From: Rhizobiales bacterium dw_265
GTDB lineage: Bacteria > Pseudomonadota > Alphaproteobacteria > Micropepsales > Micropepsaceae
Direction: 5' to 3'
NCBI GenBank assembly: GCA_018449595.1
Contig: JAAVUU010000001.1
Span: forward strand, 1,054,001-1,118,000
DNA length: 64,000 nucleotides
A program made the translations under genes and the position numbers. The notes beneath the pieces are model-generated. The model did not search any database, was not told the DNA's origin, and worked only from the letters and a program-made list of their open reading frames with translations. Every line of letters starts with the position of its first letter. Positions within the stretch are counted from its first letter, which is position 1. Positions 17,104 to 27,800 of this stretch are shown here, one piece after another.

Positions 17104-20100
17104 TCATTGCCACAGTGAAGTATTGCCAAAGCCGGAAAGAACGCTTGGATCGCTTAACGTGCCCGGCGGCACCGGCGCGGTGGCGCGCAGGAAACGCGGG
17201 ATCAGGACGCCGCCGGACACCCCTTGGATGACCACGGCCGGGGTGGCGCCGCCCTCCAGGCTGGCGGCGACATAGCCGGTCGCCTGGTCGGAGGACGTCG
17301 CCGGCTCGGCCGGGCCGCCATCGCCCGACAGGGCCTCCAGTGCGCCGGACGCCGCGGGCGGCTGCGGCGGCGGTGGCTGGATCGGCAACAAAGCGATGAC
17401 CTCCACCGGGGTCAGCGGCGGCGTGGCCGGCGGCAGCGACTGCACATTGATGGTGCTGGTGATGAAGCCGCTCAGGGTCGGCGAGGCCGGGACATTGTCG
17501 GTGATCAATCCGCCGCCGGTGTTGGTGCCGGTATTGGTCCCGGTGTTGGTGCCAGTGTTGGCCGCGGCGGCCAGCGTCAGCACGCCATTGGCGCTCTGGA
17601 AGAGATAATTGCTGCCGTTGTTGGCGGCCAGGGTGCCCGGCGCGATGCCGATCGTATAGGTGCCCGCGGCCGCGGTGGCGCTGGCGCCCTGGCTGGTGAG
17701 AACCGGCGCGCCGCTGAAGATCGCCGCGGTGTCGGCCAGGTAAACGCCCGTCAGGCCCGGCTGCAGGCCGGCAAGGGCATACTGGTTCTGCAGGGCGGCG
17801 GTATTGTCGGTCCCGGCGGTGGCGGAGACATTGCCCGCCTGCAGGGTTGCCGTCGGCTGGACGGCGAAAATATAGCGGTTGCCCGTGGCGGTGACCGCCG
17901 TGGGATAGGTGACGCCCCAGATCGCCATAGTGTTGCTGTTGAGGCCGCCGAACACGTCATTGGCGGGCGCCGCGGAATAGATCAGGAAGCGGGCCCCGGC
18001 CGTGAACACGCCCAGCGGCAGGCCCTGGCCGCCCGAGGCCTGGATGGCGCCGGCCGTGAGCGCGGTGGCGCCGCCCGCCCCGGCATTGTCGATGAAGGAA
18101 TCCTGGGCCACCAGCACCACGCCGTCGCCGCTGGTGGCGGTGGAGATTACGGTCGCGCCGGTGTCGAGATACAGGTTGGCGCCGGACTGGGCGGTGAAGG
18201 TGCCGCCGGAAACCCCGGCCAGCAGATGGGTGTCCGTGCTGTTGTAGAGCGCGGCATTGCCCAGGCTGGCGATCTCGATCTGGCCGGTTATGGCGTTGCC
18301 GGTATTGGCAAGGTTCACCCCGCCGATGCCAACGATGCCCACGGTGCCGCCCTTGATCAGGCCGGCGCCGCCCGCCGCCTGGGTGATGGCGCCGTCGGCG
18401 GTGAGGAAGATGAAGCCGGTCCCGGCGTCCAGGCCATAGGTCGTGACGCCGGGATAGCTGTTGCCGATCATCAGGCCCGCGCCCGAAGCAGCGGTGATGT
18501 CGATGCTGCCGCCGGAGGTCTGGCCGCCGATCATGTGCACCGAGGCGGAATCCAGCTCGAAGCTCCGGGCCGTGAAATAGGAATCATAGGCCACCAGACT
18601 GTCGATCAAGACGTCGACATTCGGCGCAAGCACCGCGATATTGCCCTGCCCGCCCGAACTGAGGCCGTCCAGGCTGCCGACCTGGCCGAAATAGATCGAA
18701 GAAGACCCGCTCGCCCCGGGCAGGACGCTCAGGACAATGAGATTGGAATTGGTCCGGGCCGCGACGGTGTTGTCGCTGGCCCTGACCAGCAGGGGCGCGG
18801 CCGCGGTGCCGATCGCGCCGGTGTCGCTGACCAGCGTCATGGCGGTTCCGTCCACCGCGCCGGCGCCGCCCTGCAGGATGCTGCCGGACGCATGCAGGGT
18901 CAGGGAACCGGCGGAGATGGCATCGAGGCTGGGCGCCGCGCCCGCGCCGACCGTCAGGGTCGGATTGTTCGCGCCCAGCACCTCGATGTCGACCGCGCCG
19001 GCGGGCGAGGTGACGCCGTTGGAGACATAGTTCGCATAGACCAGATTGGTGTCGACCGAATTGGTGAAGCTGACATTGCCGGTGGTCTGGAACTGGACCG
19101 CGCCCCCGACGGCATTCAGCGGATTGGTCAGGATGATGTTGTTGGCGGTCTGGGGGGCAAAGAAATTATAGACCGCCAGCCCGGCGGTGGCGATGGCGCC
19201 GGCGGCGCCCGGCATCTGGGTCAGGCTGCCGCTGTCGAAGATGGTGGTCACGCCGCCCGACAGGGCCGGCCCGGTGGTGAAGCTGCTGCCCAGCCGGATC
19301 GGCGTCGGCGACGAAACAAATATGCTCCCACCGGCGCTGGACGCGGCCTGCAGGTTGATGGCGCCGTTGTTCAGGCCATAGGTGCCGATGGAATAGGTGG
19401 CATTCAAGGTCACGCCGTCATTGGCGCCGATGGTGCCGTTCAGGGCCGACACCGACAGGTTGGCCGCCGTCAGGATGCCGCGATCCTGATAGTCCACAAT
19501 ATTGCGCCCGGCGCTTGCCGTGCTGAGGCCGGTGCCGCTGATGATGGTATTGGTGTTGAGGATCAGGTCGCTGGCGCTGCCCAGGGCCTTGAGGCTCAGA
19601 TTGCCGCCAACCGACATGGAAGCAGGCACGGATGTCCCGGCCGGCCCGCCGACCATGGTGGTGACGGTGTTGACCAGCGTCGTGTCGCCGGCGCTGTTGA
19701 AGCGCACAAAGCTGGCAATGGCATTGCCCGCGTCCGTCACGCTGCCGGCATGGCCGGCGTCATCCAGCCGGATCAGGCCGGCGCTGCTGGTGGCGGAAAG
19801 CCCGCCCAAGGCGCTGATCGCCACATTGGTCGTCGCGCCCGTGTTCTGCGTGATGTCGCCGGCCGCCGTCAGGGTCACCAGGCCGGACACCGTGATCGGG
19901 CTGAGGATGGAGATCGCGCCGGCGGCGGTCGCCGTGAGCGCCGTTGCGTAGACTGCGCCGCCGATATTTATGTCGTTGGGCCTGGGGGCCGTGCCGCCCG
20001 CCGGTGTGGCAAGGGCGGTGGCGCTGACGGCCATCACAGTCAATCCGCCGGTTACATTGGCCGAGACCAGATTGACGCCACTGGTCATTCTCAATGTCGC

Positions 20101-23100
20101 GGAGCCGCCGCTGGAAACCGACAGACGGCCGAGCGCAGCGATGGCGGTTTCGCTGCCATTGCCGGTCGGTGCAACTGTCGGATTGACATTGTTGACGCCT
20201 GCCAAGGTAATCTGGCCGCCGGCTGTGAGCTGCAGGCCGATGGCGGAGCCCGCCGATACATTTATTCCCGAGGTCGCGCCCTCGGCGATATTGCCGGCGG
20301 CCCTCAGGATCACGCCATTGCCCGCGACGCTGCCAATCGTCAGGTCGCCGCTCAGGGTCTGCAACGTCACCCCGCCATAGGCGCTGCCGCCCGAAGTCGG
20401 GGCGGTACTGACGAAGTTGACCAGAAGGCTTTGGGAATTGACGAACTGCACCCCGCCGGTGCCCAGATTGTTGTCCGGCGCCGAGATCACGAGATTGCCG
20501 GTGACAGTGTTGCCCGGATTGGTCAGGGTATAGGCGCCTTCGGTGTTCGCCAGCGAGCCGACGCCGATATTCAGGCCGCCCGAGATGATCGGCGCCGTCT
20601 GGTTCAGGCTGATCGCGTTCAGGAAAACGTCGCCGGCGGCGGCATCGATGCCCAGCGTGCCGATGCCGATGGAAACCACCGGCGCCGTGCGCGGCCTCAG
20701 GCTGAGGTTGATGGCGCCGTTGCTGGTGACCGCGTCCACCGCATCGGCCACAAGGTTCAGGGTATTGTTGATGACGCCGATCGCGCCCGCAGTGCTTTGC
20801 ACGTCAACGCTGTTGGCGGCGATCGATCCGCCGGCTCCGAAGTCGCCGGCGGCATGCAGGCTTGCGCTGCCGGGCACCGTGATGGACCCCACGGTCACGC
20901 CGGGATTTGCCGGCCCGGCGACATTGACGATGAGCGACCCGGCCGTGCCGGTTTCGAGGATCGAACTCAGCGTGGTGGTGACCGAATTCTGCAGCACGAT
21001 ATTGCCGCTGGCCGTCAGCGAGATCGCGCCGCCGATGGCATTGCCGGTGGCGCCCAGGGTGATGTTGCCGCCATTGACGGAAAGCCCGGTGGCGGTCAGC
21101 TGGCCCGTCGTCTCGGCGATGTCGCCGCCGCCATTCGCCGTCAGGGTCGCCAGGCCCGTCACCGACACCGCGCCAAAGACATCCATGCCGTTGAGATGGC
21201 TCACGCTGTTGCCGGAAGCATCCAGGGTCGCATAGCTGCCGGACGTGCTCAGCGTCAGGCCGCCGGTGACGGTGGAGTTCAGCAGCCGGACATTGGATGC
21301 CAGCGCGATGTTCACAGCGCCGCCGCTGTTGATCGCCAGCTGGCCGGGCGTGGTGACGGCGGTTTCGCTGCCATTGCCGGTGGAGGTGATAGCCTGGCCC
21401 AGGACATTGGCATTGCCGGTCAAGTTGATCTGGCCGCCAGCCGTGAGCTGCAATTCCGCGTTGGAACCAACGAACAGACCGGCCCCCGTGTTCTGGCTGA
21501 TATTTCCGGCCGCGGTCAGAGTAACGCTGCTGCCCTGGATGCCGCCGTTCAGCATCAGATCGCCGCTCAGGGTCTGCAATGTGATCGCGCCATAGGCGCC
21601 GCTGTTGCTGGCGGTGACAGGCATGGTGTTTATGCTGCCGATCGTCAGGCCCTGGGAATTGGTGAACTGGACCACGCCCGTGAGCGTGGTGTTGGTGGGC
21701 TCTATGACCGAAAGCGTGCCGCTGACGCTGTTACCTGCGTTGGTCAGGACATAGCCATTGACATTGGTCGCCGTCGCCGGGGCATTGATGGTGAGGTTGC
21801 CCGCGATGATGGGTGCGGTCTGGGCCAGGCCATTGGCGGTCAGGATGACGGCGGCGGTGCCGGCATTGATGCCGAAGGTATTGGCGCCGATGGAGACGGT
21901 GCTGCCGGGGGTCGCCGTCAGCGCCAGGTTGATGGCCTGGTTGCTGGTGACGGCATCCACCGAATTGGCGGTGACGGGAATGGGCCCGGTCACGCCGATC
22001 GCCCCGGCGCTGCTTTGCAGGTCCACGCTGTCGGCGAAAATCAGCGGCGTCCCGGTGGTGGCGATGCCGCCGGTGGCATGGATGCTGACCGCGCCGGTGG
22101 CGGCGATGGTGCCGTTGAGGATCGTGGGGCTGGCATTGGTGTCGACGATGGCGATTGAAGCCGTGGCGGGGCCGGAGCCGTTGCCGACCGCGCCCACCGT
22201 GACGGCGGCGGTGTCGCTGAAGCTGATGGCTCCGGCGCTGGTCAGCATCACCGAGCCGGTGATGGTGTTGCCATCATTGTTCAGGGTGATGTTGGCGCCG
22301 CTGGCGGCCAGGCCCGGCGCGATGATCGCGGCGCCCTGGGTGATGTTGCCGCCCGCGGTGAGCATCGCCGGCCCGGTGGACGTTATGTTCAGGCCCAGGC
22401 TGAGATTGCCCCCCGCCGCCAGGGACAGCGCGCCATTGTCGGTGACGCTGGCGCTGGTGTCGGTAACCGTGAGGTCGGAGCCCGAGGACAGTGAAAAATC
22501 GCCGGTCAAGCTGGTATTGCCCAGGATGGTGGCGACACTGTTGGCGATGCTGGTCGGCCCGGCGCTGGCCGCGAAGTTGCTGAGTTGGATGGTGCCGCTG
22601 ATGGCGTTGCCGGGGTCCGTCAGGGTCACGGGAAGTCCGCCGGGCAGGCCGGTGGGCTGGGCGAAGGTGAAATTCTTGGCGATGATCGGCAGGTTTTGGG
22701 TGGCGCCTGCTGCGGTGACGAAAAGATTGCCGGCGGGCGCGCCCAGGTTGGCGCCGTTTGCAAAGGTACCGAAGCCATCGGCGAAGCCGAACGTAAAGCC
22801 GACCTGTCCGGCCGTGGCGACATAGGCATCGGCGCCGTCGGTCTGGATATAAGTCGGGCTGCCCGATGATCCCGCGAAGGCGCCGATCAAGGCGGGCGTG
22901 CCCGCCGTGCCGATCGTGCCGCCATTGGTGCCGTCGCCGGCGCCCGTGGAATGCAAAATCAACTCGACATGCGCAGCGGTGATGGAGGCGCCGCTGCTGA
23001 AGGAGATGTTGGCGACGCCAGAGTCGCGACCGCTCAGTCCGCCAGGCGGCGCGCTGCCGTTGGTCGGATAAGCACCGGGATCATTGGCCGACAGGATGAC

Positions 23101-24708
23101 CGCCGCACCGCTGCTGGTGCTGCCGTTGCTGATCGAAGCGTTGACGATGATGGAACGCCCCGCCTGCAAGGTCAGGGTGTGGGGATAGCCAACAGACACG
23201 TTGGGATCTGTTATAGATGGATTGACGATAATGCTGTCGTTGACGGTGATGTCGGTGTTGGCCTGCAGCGTGATGTCGGTATTGGACAGGCCGCCGCTGA
23301 TAGCGGACGGAGTGATGGTCGAGGTCGTGCTGTCGGCGAAGGATATGCCTACGCCACCATTGATGCTGTCGGGCAGCAAAGTACCACTGCCACTGGCATT
23401 GGAAACGGTGATGAAATCGGGATCGAGCAGCCAGTCGCCGACCGTGCCGAACGGCGCGGCGGTGATGACACTGGCGCCGTCCGCCACCTGGAGATAGTGG
23501 CCCGAGGTCTCCACCTGGCCGCCATTGCCGCCGGTCGCACCGCCCTGGGCGCTGATCGCGCCGGCGAAGCCGGTCTGGCCGTCCGACCACACCGCCACCT
23601 TGCCGCCATTGCCGCTGGTGATGGCGTCGGCCTTGATGGTGGCTTTGCCGACCGTGGTGGTCAAAGCATGAGGCTGCGACCCTTGGCCGTGGAAATTGCC
23701 GCCGATCAGCACCGTGCCGCCGCCGGCATCGCCTGACACGTCGATCTTTGCGCCATCGCTGACGGCGACCTGGTTGCCCAGCACCTGCACGCTGCCGCCG
23801 GTCTGGCCCGCGCCCTTGCCCGAGGCATCCAGACTGCCGGAACTGACCGCGGTGCCCTCCCCCGCATCCAGCACGATCTCGCCATTCACCGAACGCGCGG
23901 TGGTGGCTTCGATCATGCCGGTATTGTTGACCACGCCGTCCTGCACGCCGCTCGCCGCGCGCGCCGTCAACAGCACATTGCCGCCCGCCGCCTTGATGGC
24001 GCCGGAATTCAGCACCTGGCCGGTCTGGGAGGACGCGCCCACGGCATAGGAGATCAGATGGTCGCCGTCGAAATCCACCGTGAAGGTGTCGGTGCCGGCC
24101 AGCACCACCTTGCCCGCCCTGGCAGCGATCACGCCGGTGTTGGTGACCTTGGGCGCCGACAGCACCACCGAACCGCCGGACGCGGTCTTGATGACGCCGT
24201 TGTTGACGATCGCACCGCTGCCGCCGCCGGAGAAATTGTAACGCCCGGCCAGGAAATCCTGGTTGGCGATGTCGGAGGTCGTGGCCAGCAAGCCGCCGAC
24301 ATTGATCTGGGCGCCGTTGCCGATCAGCAGGCCGTTGGGATTGAGCAGCCAGACCTGGCCGGTGGCGCGGATGGCGCCGTCAATCGCGGAGACATTGCCG
24401 CCGGTGACGCGGTTCAGGGTGATGGCGGCGGAACTGGGCTGGTTGAACTGGACGCTGCCGCTCTTGGCGACGGAAAAATCCTGCCAGTTGATGATGGCTT
24501 TGGCCGTGGACTGATTGATAAGGGTGGTGGCGCCGGCGCTGGTGATCTGGGCCTGGCCCGCCACCACCGCGCCACCCACCGGCTGCGCCAGGGCGGCCCC
24601 GATACCCAGGGCCAGGAACGGAATGACACTGGCGGACGCCAAGGCGCAGCCGCGAACCCGCAGCCCCAAGCCCCGCCCGCCAACTGCAGACTTGCCCGAA
24701 CGCACCAT
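17104..24708 (-). CDS. TpsA1: filamentous-hemagglutinin-like giant exoprotein
   Basis: A 2,534-aa predicted surface or secreted exoprotein. The ATG at 24708 follows AGGGGGGAC and gives a ~43-aa signal peptide (MVRSGKSAVG...GAALAQ). The N-terminal TPS domain (about 44-300) contains TLINQSTAKAIINWQDF and the diagnostic WLLNPNGLLIGNGAQINVGG, recognised by TpsB. The remainder is a very long, Gly/Ala/Asn/Thr-rich beta-helix built from degenerate ~20-residue turns (many LTAAGNI and VNSGGAVN-like strands), poor in charged residues and in Cys. Near the end come a short GTNT tandem repeat, a Pro-rich linker (PPPPQPP) and a C-terminal tail ending LSGFGNTSLWQ that is shared with TpsA2. Role: adhesion, biofilm or an effector scaffold; not predictable further. 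Confidence 0.9.
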   Translation of the reverse strand: MVRSGKSAVGGRGLGLRVRGCALASASVIPFLALGIGAALAQPVGGAVVAGQAQITSAGATTLINQSTAKAIINWQDFSVAKSGSVQFNQPSSAAITLNRVTGGNVSAIDGAIRATGQVWLLNPNGLLIGNGAQINVGGLLATTSDIANQDFLAGRYNFSGGGSGAIVNNGVIKTASGGSVVLSAPKVTNTGVIAARAGKVVLAGTDTFTVDFDGDHLISYAVGASSQTGQVLNSGAIKAAGGNVLLTARAASGVQDGVVNNTGMIEATTARSVNGEIVLDAGEGTAVSSGSLDASGKGAGQTGGSVQVLGNQVAVSDGAKIDVSGDAGGGTVLIGGNFHGQGSQPHALTTTVGKATIKADAITSGNGGKVAVWSDGQTGFAGAISAQGGATGGNGGQVETSGHYLQVADGASVITAAPFGTVGDWLLDPDFITVSNASGSGTLLPDSINGGVGISFADSTTSTITPSAISGGLSNTDITLQANTDITVNDSIIVNPSITDPNVSVGYPHTLTLQAGRSIIVNASISNGSTSSGAAVILSANDPGAYPTNGSAPPGGLSGRDSGVANISFSSGASITAAHVELILHSTGAGDGTNGGTIGTAGTPALIGAFAGSSGSPTYIQTDGADAYVATAGQVGFTFGFADGFGTFANGANLGAPAGNLFVTAAGATQNLPIIAKNFTFAQPTGLPGGLPVTLTDPGNAISGTIQLSNFAASAGPTSIANSVATILGNTSLTGDFSLSSGSDLTVTDTSASVTDNGALSLAAGGNLSLGLNITSTGPAMLTAGGNITQGAAIIAPGLAASGANITLNNDGNTITGSVMLTSAGAISFSDTAAVTVGAVGNGSGPATASIAIVDTNASPTILNGTIAATGAVSIHATGGIATTGTPLIFADSVDLQSSAGAIGVTGPIPVTANSVDAVTSNQAINLALTATPGSTVSIGANTFGINAGTAAVILTANGLAQTAPIIAGNLTINAPATATNVNGYVLTNAGNSVSGTLSVIEPTNTTLTGVVQFTNSQGLTIGSINTMPVTASNSGAYGAITLQTLSGDLMLNGGIQGSSVTLTAAGNISQNTGAGLFVGSNAELQLTAGGQINLTGNANVLGQAITSTGNGSETAVTTPGQLAINSGGAVNIALASNVRLLNSTVTGGLTLSTSGSYATLDASGNSVSHLNGMDVFGAVSVTGLATLTANGGGDIAETTGQLTATGLSVNGGNITLGATGNAIGGAISLTASGNIVLQNSVTTTLSSILETGTAGSLIVNVAGPANPGVTVGSITVPGSASLHAAGDFGAGGSIAANSVDVQSTAGAIGVINNTLNLVADAVDAVTSNGAINLSLRPRTAPVVSIGIGTLGIDAAAGDVFLNAISLNQTAPIISGGLNIGVGSLANTEGAYTLTNPGNTVTGNLVISAPDNNLGTGGVQFVNSQSLLVNFVSTAPTSGGSAYGGVTLQTLSGDLTIGSVAGNGVILRAAGNIAEGATSGINVSAGSAIGLQLTAGGQITLAGVNNVNPTVAPTGNGSETAIAALGRLSVSSGGSATLRMTSGVNLVSANVTGGLTVMAVSATALATPAGGTAPRPNDINIGGAVYATALTATAAGAISILSPITVSGLVTLTAAGDITQNTGATTNVAISALGGLSATSSAGLIRLDDAGHAGSVTDAGNAIASFVRFNSAGDTTLVNTVTTMVGGPAGTSVPASMSVGGNLSLKALGSASDLILNTNTIISGTGLSTASAGRNIVDYQDRGILTAANLSVSALNGTIGANDGVTLNATYSIGTYGLNNGAINLQAASSAGGSIFVSSPTPIRLGSSFTTGPALSGGVTTIFDSGSLTQMPGAAGAIATAGLAVYNFFAPQTANNIILTNPLNAVGGAVQFQTTGNVSFTNSVDTNLVYANYVSNGVTSPAGAVDIEVLGANNPTLTVGAGAAPSLDAISAGSLTLHASGSILQGGAGAVDGTAMTLVSDTGAIGTAAAPLLVRASDNTVAARTNSNLIVLSVLPGASGSSSIYFGQVGSLDGLSSGGQGNIAVLAPNVDVLIDSLVAYDSYFTARSFELDSASVHMIGGQTSGGSIDITAASGAGLMIGNSYPGVTTYGLDAGTGFIFLTADGAITQAAGGAGLIKGGTVGIVGIGGVNLANTGNAITGQIEIASLGNAALYNSTDTHLLAGVSGGTFTAQSGANLYLDTGATVISTATSGDGVVLVAQDSFIDNAGAGGATALTAGAIQASGGQGLPLGVFTAGARFLIYSAAPANDVFGGLNSNTMAIWGVTYPTAVTATGNRYIFAVQPTATLQAGNVSATAGTDNTAALQNQYALAGLQPGLTGVYLADTAAIFSGAPVLTSQGASATAAAGTYTIGIAPGTLAANNGSNYLFQSANGVLTLAAAANTGTNTGTNTGTNTGGGLITDNVPASPTLSGFITSTINVQSLPPATPPLTPVEVIALLPIQPPPPQPPAASGALEALSGDGGPAEPATSSDQATGYVAASLEGGATPAVVIQGVSGGVLIPRFLRATAPVPPGTLSDPSVLSGFGNTSLWQ
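17518..17562. repeat. Short 12-base tandem repeat coding Thr-Asn-Thr-Gly units in tpsA1
   Basis: About four tandem near-identical 12-base units encode NTGTNTGTNTGTNTG, between the beta-helix and the Pro-rich linker of TpsA1. Such perfect short repeats can vary in number by slippage; because the unit is a multiple of three, the frame would be kept. Confidence 0.75.
23415..24620. repeat. Copy 1 of a ~1.2-kb duplicated segment (TPS domain of tpsA1)
   Basis: This stretch encodes the mature N-terminus of TpsA1 up to the WLLDP motif and is closely matched by 32255-33450 in tpsA2. Long blocks are identical at the DNA level, for example from about 24290 to 24360 (the NPNGLLIGNGAQINVGG codons). The boundaries are approximate. 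Confidence 0.8.
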
Positions 24709-24876
24709 GTCCCCCCTGCCGCGCAGACGCGCGACGCGGCGCTCCCCGGAAAACGCCAACCGGCGGCAGTAGAAGCCATGTTGCAAAGGCAAGCAATCTT
24801 CGCGGCGAGGTTGCGAAGCCGCAACGCGGCTCAAGCCGGATCTTTTTTTCCGACAAATAGTCATATGTCGATTTTG

Positions 24877-27800
24877 CTACTGCCAGAGCGCGGCATTCCC
24901 AAATCCGGACAACACAGTAGCGTCGCTTAGCGTACCCGAAGGCGGCCTGGGCGTGCTGACCAGCATGCCGGGCACCACGACCGAGCTGCTGCTCCCGCCG
25001 GCGCTCGCGCCACCATCCAGGCTCGAGGCAACAGACGAAGCCGCCTGGTCCGAACTGGTCGGCGGATCGGGCTCCTGGCCCTGGCTGTCATCGTCCGCCA
25101 GCGGGCTGGGCTGGGGCGGCGGCGCGGGCGGCGGTGGCGCGGGCGGTGGCGGCGCGGGCGGTGGCGGCGCAGGCGGCGGCGATTTGGGCGGCAGGTTTTG
25201 CGGCATCTGCAGGGCGACGGTCACGGCGGTCAATATTGCCGGTGGCGGCGTGTTCGGTGGCGGCGTGGTGTCGGTGGCCGGGGTCACGGTCAGGGCAGAG
25301 GCATTGGAAGCCGCCTGGGCGAAAACATAATTGACCGCCGACAGGCCCGAGCCGTTGACCGCATAGGAACCGACCGCGCTGGCCGGATCGGCCGTGGTGG
25401 TGAAGACCAGGGTACCGCTGGTGGCCGAAGTTTGCGCGTCGCCATTGACGAAGCCGGTGACGCGGCCGCTCAAGGCCGGATTGGCGGCGCCGGCGCTGCG
25501 CGTGGCCGCATTGGCGACATACAGCAGGGTGGCGGGATTGATGATCAGGGCGGTGGCATTGGAGGCCGCCTGCTGGAAGACATAGTTGGAGGCCGACAGG
25601 CCCGAACCGTTCACGGCATAGGCGCCGACCCCGCTGGCCGCAGTGGCCGCGCTCCCAAAGACCAAAGCGCCGCTGACGGCCGAGGACTGGGTGTCGCCAT
25701 TGACGAAGCCGGCGATGGTGCCGGTCAGCGCCGGATTGGCTGCACCATACGTCCGGCTCGCCGCGTCGGCGACATAGAGCAAGGTGGCGGGGTTGATGGT
25801 CAGCGCCGTCGCATTGCCTGCGTCCTGAGCGAAGACATAGTTGGAAGCCGACAAACCCGAACCCATGATCGCATAACTGCCGACTCCGCTGGCGGCGGTG
25901 GCGCTGGTGCCGAAGGCCAGGGTGCCGCTGACCGATGAGGACTGGGTGTCGCCATTGACGAAGCCGGTGATCGCGCCGGTCAGTGCCGGATTCGCCGCGC
26001 CATAGGTTCTGCTGGCCGCATTGGCGACATACAGCAGAGTGGCGGGGTTGACGGTCAGCGCGGTGGCGTTGGAAGCCGCCTGGGCGAAGACATAGTTGGA
26101 GGCTGAAAGACCCGAACCATTCACCGCATAAGCGCCGACTCCGCTGGCGGCGGTGGCGCTGGTGCCGAAGGCCAAGGCTCCGCTGGTGGCCGAGGACTGG
26201 GTGTCGCCATTGACGAAGCCGGTGACCGCGCCGGTCAGCGCCGGATTCGCCGCGCCATACGTCCTGCTCGCCGCGTCGGCGGCATACAGCAGGGTGGCGG
26301 GATTGATGGTCAGTGCCGTGGCGTTCCCTGCCGCCTGGGCAAAGACATAGTTGGAGGCTGAGAGCCCGGAACCATTGATCGCATAACTGCCGACTCCGCT
26401 GGCGGCGGTGGCGCTGCTGCCGAAGGCCAGGGTGCCGCTGGTGGCCGACGCCAGGCTGTCGCCATTGACGAAGCCGGTGACCGCGCCGGTCAGCGCCGGA
26501 TCGGCTGCGCCATAGGTCCTGCTCGCCGCGTCGGCGACATACAGCAGGGTGGCGGGATTGATCGTCAGCGTGCCGTTCTGCATCACCAGCGCAAAGCCGC
26601 TGGCGCTCAGGCTGCCGGGGCTGAAGGTGATGTCATAGCTGCCGGCATTGGCGCCCGCGCCGGAGCCCGCACTGGCGGCGACGGGCGCGCCGGAATAGTT
26701 CTGCGGCGCGACGGTGAAAGCGCCCGGCACCGCGGCGATGGTGCTGGCGGTGATGGTATAGTCGGCGGCGACGGCGGCGCTGCTGTCCTGGCCATAGGTC
26801 TTGGTCAGCGGCGCGGCGGCGACGGTCAGGGTGGGCTGTTCGGTGAAGACATAGCGGTTGCCGGTGGGCAGGGTGGGACTGGTGGGCGCGCCCGCCGGGC
26901 CGATGACCGACTGGCCATAGGTCACGCCGAACACCGCGTCGTTCTGGCTGTCCAGCCCGCCGAACACATCGCTTTCAGGCCCATGGGAATAGACTTTCCA
27001 GGCCGCGTTGGTGCCCGCCGTATAGATGCCGTTATAGGTGACGCCGTTGCTGGTATTGAGGACAGGCCCGGCATTGTTGATGAAGTTTCCGGCCGCGGAG
27101 AGGATGATCGAGTCGATGGGGCCGGGATTGGTGGGGTTGGCCTCATCAACGCCATCGGCCTCCAATATATTGCCGGGATTGATGGTGATGTCGCCCGCGC
27201 TGACCACGGTAATGATGCCGCCCGCCAGGGTGCTGCCGATCGGCGTGCCCATCGCGGGATCGAGCGGCCCGCCCAGAATGGTGTTGACGCTGTTGTAAAG
27301 TGTGAAAGCCCCGGTGCCGCTGTTGTTGTCGCCCACGACATAGAAGGTCACCGGGCCGCTGATGCTGTTGGCGGGATTGTTCAGGATGATGTTGCCCGGT
27401 CCGAAAGCAGTCTCCGCATCCAGCGCGCCGCCGACCGTCAGCACGCCGCTGGCCGTCTCGACGATGTCGCCGCCATTGGTCCGGAGTTGCAGGCTGCCGC
27501 CCGCCGTCAACGGGCCGTCAATGGTGATGGCGGGGGCGGTGCCGATGGGATTGCCGTTCGCGTCATAGAGCGAGATATTGCTGCCGCCCGTGATGGTCAC
27601 ATTGCCGCCCGCGCTGCCATGCAGGGCAACCGGATCGGTACCTATGCTGGGAAGCGTGACAGAGCCGGCGGCGGCGGAGAAATCCAGCAGGCCCGGCATG
27701 ACGGTCTGGGGATTGCTGGAGTCAGGAAGCACCAGCGCACCAACATTTACGTTGGAAAGCGAAATATCGCCGCCTGCTGTCAGGCTGAGGTGACCCGGGG

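Noticed and set aside
25276..26550. Regular repeats that could suggest a CRISPR array
   Set aside because: The 255-bp period is in frame within tpsA2, units are homologous over their whole length without unique spacers, and they encode MBG domains.
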